The notes: generated from the letters alone by a model not told the origin. A stretch of 64,000 nucleotides of DNA from Leptospira fainei serovar Hurstbridge str. BUT 6 (GCF_000306235.2 NZ_AKWZ02000006.1:111454-175453), one strand, 5' to 3'. Positions 8,802 to 18,313 are shown, counted from the first letter of the stretch. Program-made: numbers and translations.

Positions 8802-9527
8802 ATGATTACGAAGCCTGACCATCTTGATAAAACGAAGGAACATTGGAAACGGAGATCGGAAGCTGCCTGGGACCGTTTTCAATTCAATCAACCGTACGGA
8901 CGGGGTCTGAAGCGACTTCGGGACGAGATTCTCGGTAAGACAAATTTCGATCCGGCAACCCTTTGGCAATGGGGAACAATGCAAGCCATGGCTGTCATTG
9001 GAATTTTAAAAAACGTGGAAAAGAAATTCGGTGCGGAAGGCCAATCTCTTATCTATGACAGTCTCCGTGAAATCGGATATGACATCGGTTTGCAAATTAC
9101 CGAAGGTACAACAATTCCGAATGATATGACCGATTCTGAATGGATCAGTTTTTATGCGACGATCATCAATCGCATCGCTTATGCTTCTCTTGAATCGCCC
9201 AATATCGATGATGATGACCGAGTGAACTTTCACATCGATTGGTGCCCGCATCAGGATCACTATGGAGCCATGGATTGTCGAGTGCAGCGATATTTCGTGC
9301 AAGGTATGTTAGAGGCAGCTATGGAATTTATGAAAACGCAGGGTAGGACCTGTAGTTGGGACGTAATGTTTAAGAGTACAATTCCTGCAGGAGCGGAAAC
9401 TTGTTATTTTCATGTGGAAAAAAACAATTCTGAGGCCGGCGCTCGTTGGGAAAAATATACTCGGCTTCTCGAAGCAAAGGCTTTACGATCCGCTCAGGCG
9501 AAATCGAAGAAGGAAGATAAAGAATAA
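8802..9527 (+). CDS. ATC-hydrolase-like protein, function unknown
   Basis: 241 soluble residues with no signal peptide. The C-terminal half (HIDWCPHQDHYGAMDCRVQRYF, later TIPAGAETCYFHVEK) has the spaced Cys residues and final C-x-F strand seen in L-2-amino-thiazoline-4-carboxylic acid hydrolase-like proteins; the family call is tentative. The end is a charged Lys/Glu tail. A second protein assigned to that family is encoded at 4099-4824, but the two share little sequence. ATG at 8802 was taken as start; no strong ribosome site is present. Confidence 0.5.
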   Translation: MITKPDHLDKTKEHWKRRSEAAWDRFQFNQPYGRGLKRLRDEILGKTNFDPATLWQWGTMQAMAVIGILKNVEKKFGAEGQSLIYDSLREIGYDIGLQITEGTTIPNDMTDSEWISFYATIINRIAYASLESPNIDDDDRVNFHIDWCPHQDHYGAMDCRVQRYFVQGMLEAAMEFMKTQGRTCSWDVMFKSTIPAGAETCYFHVEKNNSEAGARWEKYTRLLEAKALRSAQAKSKKEDKE

Positions 9528-9986
9528 AAGCGATAGTCCTTACCTGACCGCTCCGGTTCATTTTCCTAATTTGACGAATGCGATTGTGCAAAGCTTACGA
9601 CAAGCCTAATAAGATGGCTATAATCCGATGCGTGATTTTATAATCGGAATAGATAAAAGAAAGTTAAATGAATTAAAGAATATGAAAGCGGAAAGGTTTC
9701 CTAATAAAACGGGAGATTAGCGCTCATTGAAAGAAAGGCGAATGATGCCGAAACTGATAGAAAATTCATTCGCTCGGTTCATCGCAATATATTTTCCTTT
9801 TTAATTTAATAGAATTCCGTTTGCTTGCGGAGTCCGACTTATCTTTTCCGGCGATACTTCTCTGTTATGTTACATCATCAATTTCATTTTTAATCCGGCT
9901 TTTTTAAAGTCCTTAACCTCAATCCTTGCCATCAGACTTATCCGCAACCGATAGAATTCTATTTTCTCGCAGATACTTTTTCTTTC
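9528..9986. other. non-coding or decayed region
   Basis: Nothing convincing in either strand apart from short frames. It precedes the histidine-kinase relic. Confidence 0.4.
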
Positions 9987-10135
9987 TTAGAAAGTAAAAT
10001 AAAACGTAGCACCTTGATTCGGCTGTCCTTCCGGCCAAACCTTACCGCCATGTCTTTTGATAATTCTTTGAACTGTGGCAAGGCCGATACCGATTCCACT
10101 GAACTCCGTTGCAGATGGAACTGTAAAGAGTTTTA
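9987..10135 (-). pseudogene. histidine kinase C-terminal relic
   Basis: The minus strand encodes [20 protein letters not shown], then [20 protein letters not shown] and finally ATFYFTF with a stop at 9987. This is the G2-box end of an HATPase_c domain (GIGIGLA, then RHGGKVW). Nothing upstream on that strand continues the kinase: the match stops near 10135, so only about 48 residues remain of a sensor kinase. It is a decayed fragment and cannot be active. Confidence 0.75.
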
Positions 10136-10899
10136 ATAAGGAAAATTAATATTTCAAAATTGATTAACGTTTATTTCTACCTTTGACACTGTAAGCCGGA
10201 AATTCAGCATAAACGGCGATCATTTAAGAGGCATGAGGGCCGACCGATTGTCAAATTCCGATTCAATTCTTCCATTCCGAAATAAGCACTCCCTTTTAGA
10301 CATATTATTCAATTCTAAACTATTTCACTAGATTACGCCTATCATTTTCCAAATCATCAAGACAGTCACATGAAGACAGATCAAGAGCTATCGCAGGAAG
10401 CAAAAAAGACACGAGAACCAGAGATCAAAACCGAACAACTTCCTTCGATTAATTTAGCGCTATATATCCACAGTTATTAAGACCATCCAACTGTGCAAAC
10501 GATTGCGAAGTTCAACTTAAAATCTATAAACAGATTCACATTCAAGCCTTCATGTTCCATAAAATACATACCGTACATTATAATTTTGTATAAACTGAAT
10601 ATTTTATTATTTTAAAGTTTATCGTAGTACATTATTATAAAATTAAAACTTATCCATATATAGTCATATTAAATTTTAAGAAAACGTAACCATAAAATGA
10701 CAGCCAAACATAGGTAATATAGCATTCCCTTTTTTAAACTGCCGGGAGTATTTTCCCGGTTTTCTCATCCCAACCCGATCCTCGTTTTCCGCGAAAGATG
10801 AACTGATTAATAATCTGAGCTATTTAATCTACATTAAGAAAATATATTGACTTGTTCAAAATGGCAAAGGATATCTTCAGTTCAATGGTTTTAATAAAA
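10136..10899. other. AT-rich intergenic region
   Basis: No gene recognised. The stretch 10560-10700 is very AT-rich. A hairpin at 10742-10759 is listed separately. The promoter of the GDSL hydrolase should lie near 10800-10890. Confidence 0.4.
10742..10763 (+). terminator. hairpin with T-run
   Basis: CCGGGA, six-base loop, TCCCGG, then TTTT: a perfect 6-bp stem followed by a short T-run in plus orientation. There is no intact plus-strand gene just upstream, so it may be a leftover terminator or a spacer hairpin. Confidence 0.4.
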
Positions 10900-11871
10900 A
10901 TGAAAGTTAGACAGTCTCTAACTAAGGCGTTCGTTTTGATTTCACTATTTTATAGTACGGCGGCAGCAGCCCAACCCGCTCCTTATAAACTAGTCAACCC
11001 GGTTCTAATTCGCCCATTCGGCGATTCGATCACTTACGGCATAGGTTTTACAAATGACTGGAAGTGCCCTATCATCGAAATCGGACAATTCGTATGCATG
11101 CCTCCCGGGCAAAGAGGCGGAGGATATCGGGGATGGCTGACTCTACTCTCTCTTACAATGGGGGATGGGATCGTTTTTACCACGGAGGGTTATCAAAGTG
11201 GAGGATCTTACGTACAGCAATGGTTCACAAATACCCAAACTCACGACGGATACCCGGGATGGACGATCGAGCAATTGACGGGAATCGCTGTTCGTCCTAG
11301 CTTCTCGGATATCACTCTTGTTCACGCTGGAACAAACGATATGTGGCAGGTACTAAAAATTAAGAACGTAACCGATGCGCAGATTGACCAAATTGCCGCT
11401 ACTACTGGCGCGAACTTGTTTAATTTACTTAATACTTTGCTGAAGAGCAATACGAGGACTCACCTGTTCGTCGCTCAAATCATCAAGGTCTCCGCTCCGG
11501 GACCGGGCGCCTATTCTTTCGATTATGAGACCGTTAATAAGGTAATCTTTAAATATAATAACTATATATATAATAACTGGTATAATCAACCTCCTGAGAG
11601 CAGAGCCAGGATGACCCTCGTAGATATGCATCATACGTTGATGCCCGGTCCCGACTATTCAGTGGATGGCATCCACCCGAGCGCATTAGGATATATGAAA
11701 CTTGCTTGTACTTGGATTCGAGCAATTAAGGCAGATCAACCGAAGCAGGAGGATCCTTGTTCCGGTATTACAACCGGAAAGGCGGAGAAGCAATTGACTC
11801 CTTCCAAGGAGGAACTCAGACAAATGACCCCTTCGAAAGAAAAGTTAGAACAATTGTTAAAACTTAATTAA
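10900..11871 (+). CDS. secreted SGNH/GDSL-type hydrolase
   Basis: 324 residues from the ATG at 10900, chosen because it starts the signal peptide (MKVRQSLTKAFVLISLFYST, then AAAAQ). The frame extends to a TTG at 10852. Block I is RPFGDSITYG with the catalytic Ser (about residue 43), Block III is HAGTNDMW, and Block V is DGIHPSALGY with the catalytic Asp and His. These fit SGNH esterases/acetylhydrolases acting on glycans or lipids outside the cytoplasm. The C-terminus carries two copies of a TPSKE-type repeat (QLTPSKEELRQ, QMTPSKEKLEQ), a charged tail that may be a linker. It stands alone, without close co-directional neighbours. Confidence 0.85.
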   Translation: MKVRQSLTKAFVLISLFYSTAAAAQPAPYKLVNPVLIRPFGDSITYGIGFTNDWKCPIIEIGQFVCMPPGQRGGGYRGWLTLLSLTMGDGIVFTTEGYQSGGSYVQQWFTNTQTHDGYPGWTIEQLTGIAVRPSFSDITLVHAGTNDMWQVLKIKNVTDAQIDQIAATTGANLFNLLNTLLKSNTRTHLFVAQIIKVSAPGPGAYSFDYETVNKVIFKYNNYIYNNWYNQPPESRARMTLVDMHHTLMPGPDYSVDGIHPSALGYMKLACTWIRAIKADQPKQEDPCSGITTGKAEKQLTPSKEELRQMTPSKEKLEQLLKLN

Positions 11872-12134
11872 GAAAGGATAGGTTCCGACTTTTGCTCCGT
11901 TTTCCCGGTTGTGGATTGCGAGAATAGGATACGCTGTTTTTCGGCGAAGGCGGCGCTGGAGAAATTATCGTTTATAAATAATCTTCTGAAATACCGGTTG
12001 GCAATGAGTAAACGTATTTGAATATTATTATTATCTTATGCACTCATATCTATCGGGAGAATTCGCAGTCTTCGCCAGAAATATAATAACGGGTAAAAGA
12101 TATCAAATGATTTATTTTATAAGCGGTCGACTTT

Positions 12135-12812
12135 TTATTTTCTGCTTAAGGTGGCAAAGTTCGTACGAGACTCCCGGATTCCGGTCATAATGACGATAAC
12201 TGCGACTTTCAGTTGGCTTTCAAAGTCAGGAGTAAGAGCGCGAAATTCGACCTTGGAGTGTATTTTCGATACTGTCTTGTTCGGCTTTGCGGATGCCCAG
12301 AGATTTGCCATAACCGTATGACTTAAATACAGAAATGTACGAACGTCTTCGAAAGTGAGACTTGGAAAGATTCTCTCTAATTCAGCAGTCTGCCTGGAAT
12401 ATATCTGAAGCAATAGCGTTTTAAATTTTAGCACCTGTTCTTCTGCACTGTTCTTCTCTAAAGAAAGGTAAACATAAGGGGATAGATCGAGAAAATTTTT
12501 ATGTTTCGCCGTGGCCTTTGCAAAAGTTTCGGCGAAAGATTCAACACGAATTCCCTTTTTCAAACCCCGATAAACTTCGCATAGATCTTCCGACCATTTG
12601 GCAACAAGATCCGAAAAAACGGCCAAGAAAATCTCTTCTCTACTCGAGTAATAAATATAGACGCTCGATTTCGTAAACTTGGCATGAGCAGCAATCCCAT
12701 TGAGGCTAATCTCTTCGTAAGGCCTTAGGCTAAATAGTTCTTTTGCGGCGTCTAAGATCGCAGTTTTGCGTTCATCGATCCTTTCCGGCGACCGTGCTCT
12801 TTGCCAGGTCAT
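12135..12812 (-). CDS. TetR-family repressor, probable regulator of its own operon
   Basis: 225 residues from the Met at 12812, which has AGGA six bases upstream; a frame to 12830 adds six residues. The N-terminal DNA-binding domain reads RKTAILDAAKELFSLRPYEE, ISLNGIAAHAKFTKSSVYIY, YSSREEIFLAVF, the TetR helix-turn-helix. The C-terminal domain is helical and ligand type is not evident. It lies 66 bases after the SDR gene on the same strand, so both are transcribed from the promoter at 13741-13769, whose two palindromes are probably its operators. Confidence 0.88.
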   Translation of the reverse strand: MTWQRARSPERIDERKTAILDAAKELFSLRPYEEISLNGIAAHAKFTKSSVYIYYSSREEIFLAVFSDLVAKWSEDLCEVYRGLKKGIRVESFAETFAKATAKHKNFLDLSPYVYLSLEKNSAEEQVLKFKTLLLQIYSRQTAELERIFPSLTFEDVRTFLYLSHTVMANLWASAKPNKTVSKIHSKVEFRALTPDFESQLKVAVIVIMTGIRESRTNFATLSRK

Positions 12813-12878
12813 AAAAAATCCTACCCCCACTTAGCAAGATAAGTAGTTAAAATATTTATAAAGTTATATAAACTTCGC

Positions 12879-13700
12879 TTATTTATATTGCCGCATGACC
12901 AACTTGTCAAACACACCGTCACCCAGCCAACGTCGAATGAATAAAATTGGCTTTGCAAGCCTTCCAACAGCATATCTCCTTTTTGGTTTCGAGGAATTGA
13001 TTGCATCCAGAATGGCGGTAGCAATCACTTTAGGAGAGGATTTCCGTCCTTTTTCAACGTAGCCCCTCGAGATATTGGCGATTTTATTGGCCATCGCGTC
13101 GTATGCGCCTCCGCTTGAGCGTTTCAATAGCGGGTCAATGTAATCATTAAAATTCGAATCAATAAGTCCGGGTTCGATGATAACAACGTCTATCCCAAAC
13201 GGTTTTAACTCAAGCCTTAAACAATCGGAAAGCCCTTCTACGGCATGTTTCGATGCGTGATACCAACCACTGAGCGGAGCATATGTCTTCCCGCTTACGG
13301 AAGAAATATTAATGATTTTTCCCGATCCTTGCTTTCGCATATGAGGAATAACGCTCTGGATCAGTTTCGCTAATCCGAATATATTCACTTCGAATTGGTA
13401 TTTTGCGTCTTCTATACTTGTATCTTCAATGCTTCCGTAAAGCCCAAAACCCGCATTGTTAATCAGAACATCGATCTTACCTTCCGATTCGATAATCTGG
13501 TCGATAACTCGTTCGATTGTTTTTGCATCAGTTACGTCTAGTTGGATTGGATGCCCTCCAAGTTTTTTAAGTTCATCCATTTCAGATAGCCTTCTAGCGG
13601 CTCCGTACACTATAAAACCGTTTCTCGCTAAGATTTCGGCAGTAGCTTTACCAATACCGGAACTTGCACCCGTGATGAGTACGACTTTGTTAGTTACCAT
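12879..13700 (-). CDS. short-chain dehydrogenase/reductase
   Basis: 273 residues, classical SDR. The NAD(P) site is TGASSGIGKATAE, followed by LINNAGFGLYG, the catalytic Ser in NISSVSGKTYAPLSGWYHAS and the YxxxK motif YHASK. The substrate is not indicated; the YVEKGR and GRLAKPILFIRRWLG segments near the end resemble fatty-acyl or steroid-type SDRs. GGAGG is nine bases before the ATG. It is the first gene of a two-gene operon with the TetR gene and sits directly behind two operator palindromes. Confidence 0.9.
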   Translation of the reverse strand: MVTNKVVLITGASSGIGKATAEILARNGFIVYGAARRLSEMDELKKLGGHPIQLDVTDAKTIERVIDQIIESEGKIDVLINNAGFGLYGSIEDTSIEDAKYQFEVNIFGLAKLIQSVIPHMRKQGSGKIINISSVSGKTYAPLSGWYHASKHAVEGLSDCLRLELKPFGIDVVIIEPGLIDSNFNDYIDPLLKRSSGGAYDAMANKIANISRGYVEKGRKSSPKVIATAILDAINSSKPKRRYAVGRLAKPILFIRRWLGDGVFDKLVMRQYK

Positions 13701-13711
13701 TGATTTCCTCC

Positions 13712-13769
13712 GTTTAAGAGACCATTGGTCTCTTAAACATTAAATAATAGACCAATGGTCTCTTGTCAA
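13712..13769 (-). promoter_or_regulatory. SDR-tetR promoter with two TetR-type operators
   Basis: On the minus strand TTGACA (13764-13769) is followed by exactly 17 bases and TATTTA (13741-13746). A palindrome AGACC-AAT-GGTCT (13749-13761) fills the spacer between -35 and -10. A second, longer perfect inverted repeat (13712-13738: arms GTTTAAGAGACC and GGTCTCTTAAAC around ATT) covers the start of transcription. Both share the core AGACC-N3-GGTCT. Repressor bound at either would block polymerase, as expected for autoregulation by the TetR gene downstream. Confidence 0.8.
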
Positions 13770-14113
13770 TAGGTTTTTAAGATTTGGTTTCGATAAATCC
13801 CGACCCGGAGCGAGCTTGTGATAGCTGTATTTCGGCGGAGTAAAAGGCTAAAACGGTTATAGAATTTAGGACGAATTCTCCTTTAATTAAAAAAGGAATT
13901 TCAAAAGTTTAGGTATTCGCAAATCAAGTAGAACCAAAATCTAATTGGGAAGAAAGACTATACTTTCTTGAAAGAGATAAGCCGTGCATTAACAAAATTC
14001 AATGCAATGAAACGATATGGGAAATAACTGAGAAATTATCCAAACTATAGGAAGAAAATTTAAAGTTCGTTAGCCTATTCGTGTCCAAATTAGAATCATT
14101 GGACATTATATTT
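13770..14113. other. intergenic, one possible short relic frame
   Basis: A plus-strand frame about 13905-14049 (VEPKSNWEERLYFLERDKPC, then NETIWEITEKLSKL and a stop) has protein-like composition but no start codon. It may be the end of a deleted gene. Nothing else was seen. Confidence 0.2.
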
Positions 14114-15040
14114 TTAAGCTATAAATAGATTGGTAACCTTCTTTGAGTACTTTCTAATATGATTGGAAATGCTTCCTTCCTTTGTATACGCCGATTCCAA
14201 AAGCATTTCCGCCTGCAAAGCAAATGCTTCTTCCGATCTCGCGCTTTCAAATTGATCGCAGATCTCCTTAAATGCTTTAGGATCCATCGTATTCAATAAG
14301 AACCGATTGATCGCAACGATAACTGACGAAAGCGTAGGGTTTCTAAAATCCTTTCCGAAATCGGTCAGTTCGGTGGTGAATAGCCTATATTTTGTTACCG
14401 GAATCCAAGAAAACCAAAGAAACGCAAGCATGCCGACTGCGGCAAGGGAGTTTAAGTAAATTCCGAACAAAGGTAAAAACACTACGAAGATAGCCGAAAG
14501 AACGCAGGCGAGCAGTATTCCGACAAAGAGATACAGGGAATGAAGCCGAACAAAATAATTTCCAAAAAACAAATTGTAAGTGATTACGCCCAACGCGGCA
14601 AAGAGAGAAAAATAAATATAACCCACCACGAAGTAGTATGAGGCACTGGCCCGAAAGCGGACTTCGGCACCTTCTGCATAAGCGGGAGAAACTTCTCCAA
14701 TTAAGCAAAGCATGGATAGGCTGATAACTGCAACAATATGAATGGCTGTAAGGATCTTAGGCGGCGAGAGCAAATCATAGGGCCGAGTATAATTGACTAC
14801 GATATAAGTCGCGAGCGAGGGGACAAATAAGATCGGAATCGGTGTTAAATTCACGATCAAAATGCGAATAGGGGGTGAAAAATGAACCTGCCCAAGGAAT
14901 AAAAACAAGCACCATAAGGACAGGCTAAATGTCAATAAGGCATAAGCTTTACATAGGCCATTTCGATCGGACCACTTATAAAACAAGTAGGTCGATAAAA
15001 AAAGTAGAATAGATGAAAGCAGTGCCAAAATAAACCCCAA
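14114..15040 (-). CDS. 7TM histidine-kinase-N-type membrane protein, no catalytic domain
   Basis: 308 residues. Residues 1-240 contain seven or eight hydrophobic segments in the pattern of the 7TM N-terminal region of membrane histidine kinases (LLSSILLFLSTYLFY, CLFLFLGQVHFS, PIPILFVPSLATYIVVNY, then further helices up to AFLWFSWIPVTKYRLF). After the last helix there are only about 80 soluble, helical residues and no kinase, cyclase or GGDEF domain. It therefore looks like a sensor or binding protein without its own output. It follows the GNAT-like gene by 17 bases on the same strand and is probably co-transcribed with it. Confidence 0.65.
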   Translation of the reverse strand: MGFILALLSSILLFLSTYLFYKWSDRNGLCKAYALLTFSLSLWCLFLFLGQVHFSPPIRILIVNLTPIPILFVPSLATYIVVNYTRPYDLLSPPKILTAIHIVAVISLSMLCLIGEVSPAYAEGAEVRFRASASYYFVVGYIYFSLFAALGVITYNLFFGNYFVRLHSLYLFVGILLACVLSAIFVVFLPLFGIYLNSLAAVGMLAFLWFSWIPVTKYRLFTTELTDFGKDFRNPTLSSVIVAINRFLLNTMDPKAFKEICDQFESARSEEAFALQAEMLLESAYTKEGSISNHIRKYSKKVTNLFIA

Positions 15041-15057
15041 ATTACGTCATTTTTCGA

Positions 15058-15732
15058 TCAAATATTTCTTCCTGCAATCGGGTTGGCAAGAAGAACTAAT
15101 TTTTCTAGCTGGGAATTCGCGATTTCTATAATTCTCCATAACGAGACATAAAATTCATTATCTCGCATTACCCCATATCCCGGAAAATAAATCGGTTTTG
15201 GAAATTCTTCGGAATCTACCGCCCCGTATTTTTCGTACACACTCTTAATCACTAAATTCGACATATCATACATCCCGAACGCTCTCTTAATTCCTTTCTC
15301 CAGCATATGCTTAGCGGCATACCCGAATAAGCATTTACTAGCCTTCCGAGACTCCAGGGCTCTAGTAAAAATAAATGAGTTTAAGTCGGCTACATTCGTT
15401 TCATACTGCGCGTAACGCTTCGATTCATCCTTAATGAATCCCCACTCAAACGGTAAAAGATTTGTATTTTCTTTATACATAATTCTTAATACCGCCAAAA
15501 CCTCCCCTCTTTCCGAGGTCGAGAATAAATAGTAAGAATGTCGGTCATTATAGCTATCGAAGTCATCGGAAAAACCGACATATCCGTGAGAGATATAGCT
15601 TTCTTTTATGAATTTTCGCAAATCGAATACGAGTTTTGGGTTACTCGAATAATCGATGCAGTAAATTCTGGTTCCGCTTTTTTCGACAGCGTACGGATTT
15701 AATGTTTGATAGGATTCTTTAATATGTTCCAT
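15058..15732 (-). CDS. N-acyl amino acid synthase FeeM/GNAT-like protein
   Basis: 224 residues. Segments such as RKFIKESYISHGY, DSYNDRHSYYLFSTSERGEV, LRIMYK and ALESRKASKCLFGYAAKHML fit the FeeM/autoinducer-synthase branch of the GNAT fold, which joins an acyl chain from acyl carrier protein to an amino acid. The conserved surface and active site could not be checked by eye, so this is a fold-level call. ATG at 15732; a competing upstream frame was rejected. The 7TM protein gene follows at 17 bases. If it makes an acyl signal, the membrane partner could detect or export it, which is only inference. Confidence 0.55.
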   Translation of the reverse strand: MEHIKESYQTLNPYAVEKSGTRIYCIDYSSNPKLVFDLRKFIKESYISHGYVGFSDDFDSYNDRHSYYLFSTSERGEVLAVLRIMYKENTNLLPFEWGFIKDESKRYAQYETNVADLNSFIFTRALESRKASKCLFGYAAKHMLEKGIKRAFGMYDMSNLVIKSVYEKYGAVDSEEFPKPIYFPGYGVMRDNEFYVSLWRIIEIANSQLEKLVLLANPIAGRNI

Positions 15733-16420
15733 GCGGAAACAATAGCATGGGCTTAAGACAAATGGACAATCCGAAAATAAAAACCGGCCCGGTCAGCTTA
15801 ATAATTAGTTTACCCAGGTAGTCCCAAAGGGCTAAGTTAAAATTAAAAACATTTTCATTTTCCCTAAAATATGCAAATGTTCTCGCATCGGTTTCCTTAT
15901 TATTTAAGGCGCCTTTGTTCTCGAATTTCCCGGACAAAATTATATGAAGAACCTGCCCAACTCACCGGAAGCAAGAAAACCGACAAACGAAACATTGGTG
16001 TTCTAAGTTGAACAAAAAAATTGGAGCATTTCTTTCACATAGTTTTATAATCCGTAATTTGATATACGATACTATTAGACGATCCCAAGCAATGCTACGA
16101 AATGCAAACTTCTATAAAGTTATGCTCAATTTAAAATTCAGCCAATGTTCTCCGAGACTTTCTAGCAGCCAGCTTTAAAATCATTAATATTTTAATCTTC
16201 TTCAGCACACATTTCGTTGGGGAGTTCTCTTGTTTTGAAAATTTCTTGGTCAAAGTTCATGCGGCAAAGATCTATCCTTCAGTTATTAAATGTCCGAAAA
16301 ATTTAGGATGTTATCGATGAAAATCCCTATTCCGAGCGATCGGTCCAATTTAGTTTTGAATGCATAGAATTACACTTGCGCCGGAATTTGAACGACACTG
16401 CCCGGACTTTTAAATTTTTG
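15733..16420. other. long intergenic region
   Basis: No gene supported in 688 bases. A minus-strand frame at 15719-15937 overlaps the FeeM-like start and lacks protein character. The promoter of the FeeM-like gene should lie here. Confidence 0.35.
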
Positions 16421-16456
16421 TTGACATGCAGGCATTTACCTGCATTTTGTTTTGGT
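16421..16456 (+). promoter_or_regulatory. ArsR operator/promoter, apparently leaderless
   Basis: TTGACA (16421-16426) is followed by a perfect inverted repeat ATGCAGG-cattta-CCTGCAT (16426-16445) and, at a 17-base spacing, a weak -10 ATTTTG (16444-16449). Transcription would begin near 16456, at the ATG of the next gene. The repeat occupies the promoter spacer, a typical place for ArsR autorepression. Confidence 0.6.
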
Positions 16457-16801
16457 ATGCTAAAGGAAATGGAAGGTGCTGACAAAGTATTTAAGGCGCT
16501 GGCTGACCCGAGCCGCCGAAAAGTTCTCGATCTTCTTTATGCAAACAATGGCCAACCACTTTCGGCTTTGTGTGAACAGCTAAATATGCAGAGACAATCG
16601 GCGACTCAACACATCGACATCCTAATCAATGCGGTTCTGGTAACCGTAGTTTGGAAAGGTCGAGAGAAACTGCATTTTATTAATCCTGTGCCGATTTACG
16701 AGGTCTATGAGCGTTGGGTTAGAAAATTCGAACAAAATCGCTTACGGTTTTTACAAGATCTGAAAGTGCAGCTTGAAGGAGAAAATGATGGAAAAACCTA
16801 G
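16457..16801 (+). CDS. ArsR-family regulator paired with SRPBCC protein
   Basis: 114 residues from ATG 16457. The frame extends back to 16376, but the promoter lies inside that extension, so the later start was taken (a Met four codons on, at 16469, is an alternative). ADKVFKALADPSRRKVLDLL is the ArsR signature; the recognition helix is RQSATQHIDILINAVLV and the wing GREKLHFINP. No metal-binding Cys pair is present. The last 17 bases overlap the SRPBCC gene start. Such ArsR-AHSA1 pairs are common in bacteria and are often autoregulated. Confidence 0.88.
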   Translation: MLKEMEGADKVFKALADPSRRKVLDLLYANNGQPLSALCEQLNMQRQSATQHIDILINAVLVTVVWKGREKLHFINPVPIYEVYERWVRKFEQNRLRFLQDLKVQLEGENDGKT

Positions 16802-17261
16802 TTTCGTCTATGTCACGTACATAGTCAGCACACCGGAGAAGGTATGGAGTGCATTAATTAATCCTGAAGTAACGCGTCAATATTGGCTTGATCCCTTAGC
16901 CAAGAATCCGGCGCATGTAAACGTTTCGGATTGGGAGCCCGGTTCGGAGTGGAAGCATCAGCGCCTGGACGATGCAGGTACAATCGACATCAGGGGCAAG
17001 GTTGTTGAAAGTATCCCCCCGCGTCGTTTGGTTCTTACCTGGGCTAGACCGAAGGAAGTCGAAGAAGAATCAAAACATTCGCGGGTAACATTTGATATTG
17101 AGCCTTATGCGAATGGGATCGTTCGTTTGGTTGTCACCCATGAAGATCTAGATCCACAGATGCTTGCAGGGATATCCACTGGCTGGCCCGGGGTTCTTTC
17201 AAATCTCAAAACATTCCTGGAGTCAGGACGCGCGCTAGCACAGCACATTTCGGTGGCCTAA
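16785..17261 (+). CDS. SRPBCC (AHSA1/START-like) domain protein
   Basis: 158 residues from the ATG at 16785, with AAGGAG seven bases upstream; a TTG four codons earlier was rejected. The fold is seen in TPEKVWSALINPEVTRQYWL at the start, EWKHQR, the RLVLTWARP strand and the C-terminal helix GWPGVLSNLKTFLESG. These proteins form a deep hydrophobic pocket and bind lipids or other small molecules; the ligand is unknown. It overlaps the ArsR gene by 17 bases, so the two are translationally coupled, and it is followed at 56 bases by the GFA-family gene. Confidence 0.88.
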   Translation: MMEKPSFVYVTYIVSTPEKVWSALINPEVTRQYWLDPLAKNPAHVNVSDWEPGSEWKHQRLDDAGTIDIRGKVVESIPPRRLVLTWARPKEVEEESKHSRVTFDIEPYANGIVRLVVTHEDLDPQMLAGISTGWPGVLSNLKTFLESGRALAQHISVA

Positions 17262-17317
17262 TTGCATCACAATCTTGAACATACGACTTTTCAAAAATTT
17301 TTAGATGGAAAACAAAA

Positions 17318-17734
17318 ATGAATAATCCCTATTCCGGCGGATGCGCTTGCGGCACAATTCGGTACAACATTTCTGATGAACCGATATTTATGAATGATTG
17401 CCAGTGTCGGGACTGCCAACGGATGAGCGGAACGGGTCATGGATCTTATCTGACGTTTCCCTCTCGGGAAACGGTAAAACTCGACGGAGAAGCGGCAGAA
17501 TTTAATATGGCTAGCGACAGTGGCAAGATTAAGACTAGCGGCTTTTGCCCAAAATGCGGCTCACCGGTATATATGACGTTCGCCGCTATGCCTGAACTAT
17601 TTACGGTGCACGCTACAAGTCTTGACGATCCGCGTCGATACAAACCGCAGGTTGTGACATACGCTGACCGGGGTTATACTTGGGACCACATCGATCCGTC
17701 ACTGCCAAAATTCGAAAAGATGCCGCCAATATAA
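17318..17734 (+). CDS. GFA/CENP-V family zinc protein
   Basis: 138 residues of the glutathione-dependent formaldehyde-activating (GFA, Mss4-like) fold. Zinc ligands are all visible: GGCACGTIRY, then CQCRDCQRMSG and FCPKCGSPVY. In characterised members the fold binds glutathione or acts as lyase for conjugates; in most cases the substrate is unknown. It follows the ArsR-SRPBCC pair on the same strand and may belong to that operon, though 56 bases separate it. No terminator was found after it. Confidence 0.88.
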   Translation: MNNPYSGGCACGTIRYNISDEPIFMNDCQCRDCQRMSGTGHGSYLTFPSRETVKLDGEAAEFNMASDSGKIKTSGFCPKCGSPVYMTFAAMPELFTVHATSLDDPRRYKPQVVTYADRGYTWDHIDPSLPKFEKMPPI

Positions 17735-18313
17735 GATTTTTGGCTAGTAAGAATTTCGTCATTGAATGCGTAATATGGACAGACTTGCTCCTCCGACCTT
17801 AAGTAATCCATTGGCAGTTTAAGACTCACGCGCCAATGGGAACAAACTTCCGATCAGGATAAATAATATATTAAAAGAAAATATAAGTTTCAATCTATTT
17901 TACGTTTCTATCATAATGGAAGATGACCGTAAATTAGAACATCTATCGGAAATAAACTCCCGAGCAAAATAGAAATTGGCCGATAGCCGGCAGCGATTAT
18001 TTTAGGTTCACCAAAAGCATAGTAAATTAACGTATAATGTGAACCCATAACGTTAACCGGTAGAACATTAAAAAAAACAATGATATAATGTTTTTCACTT
18101 TTAGATAGTGTATCTAAATTTTCTCATTATTAGAATCAAAGGCGATTTTTTCCGGACTGCCGCAAGGTCTTGAAAATTTTAAAATCGTTTAAAAGATTAC
18201 GGCTGAAGCGACTCATTCAAAATCGATTCTCGATTATGCTGAATATTATTTTATGACTGCAAATATTCAGCAAACTTTTATAATATACGGGAGCCCATAT
18301 TCTTGCCGATAAT
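17735..18313. other. intergenic region
   Basis: AT-rich DNA of 579 bases with no supported gene or clear hairpin. A decayed minus-strand gene follows. Confidence 0.35.

Noticed and set aside
15719..15937. Minus-strand frame of 72 codons overlapping the FeeM-like gene start
   Set aside because: No ribosome site or motif and it overlaps the better-supported gene.
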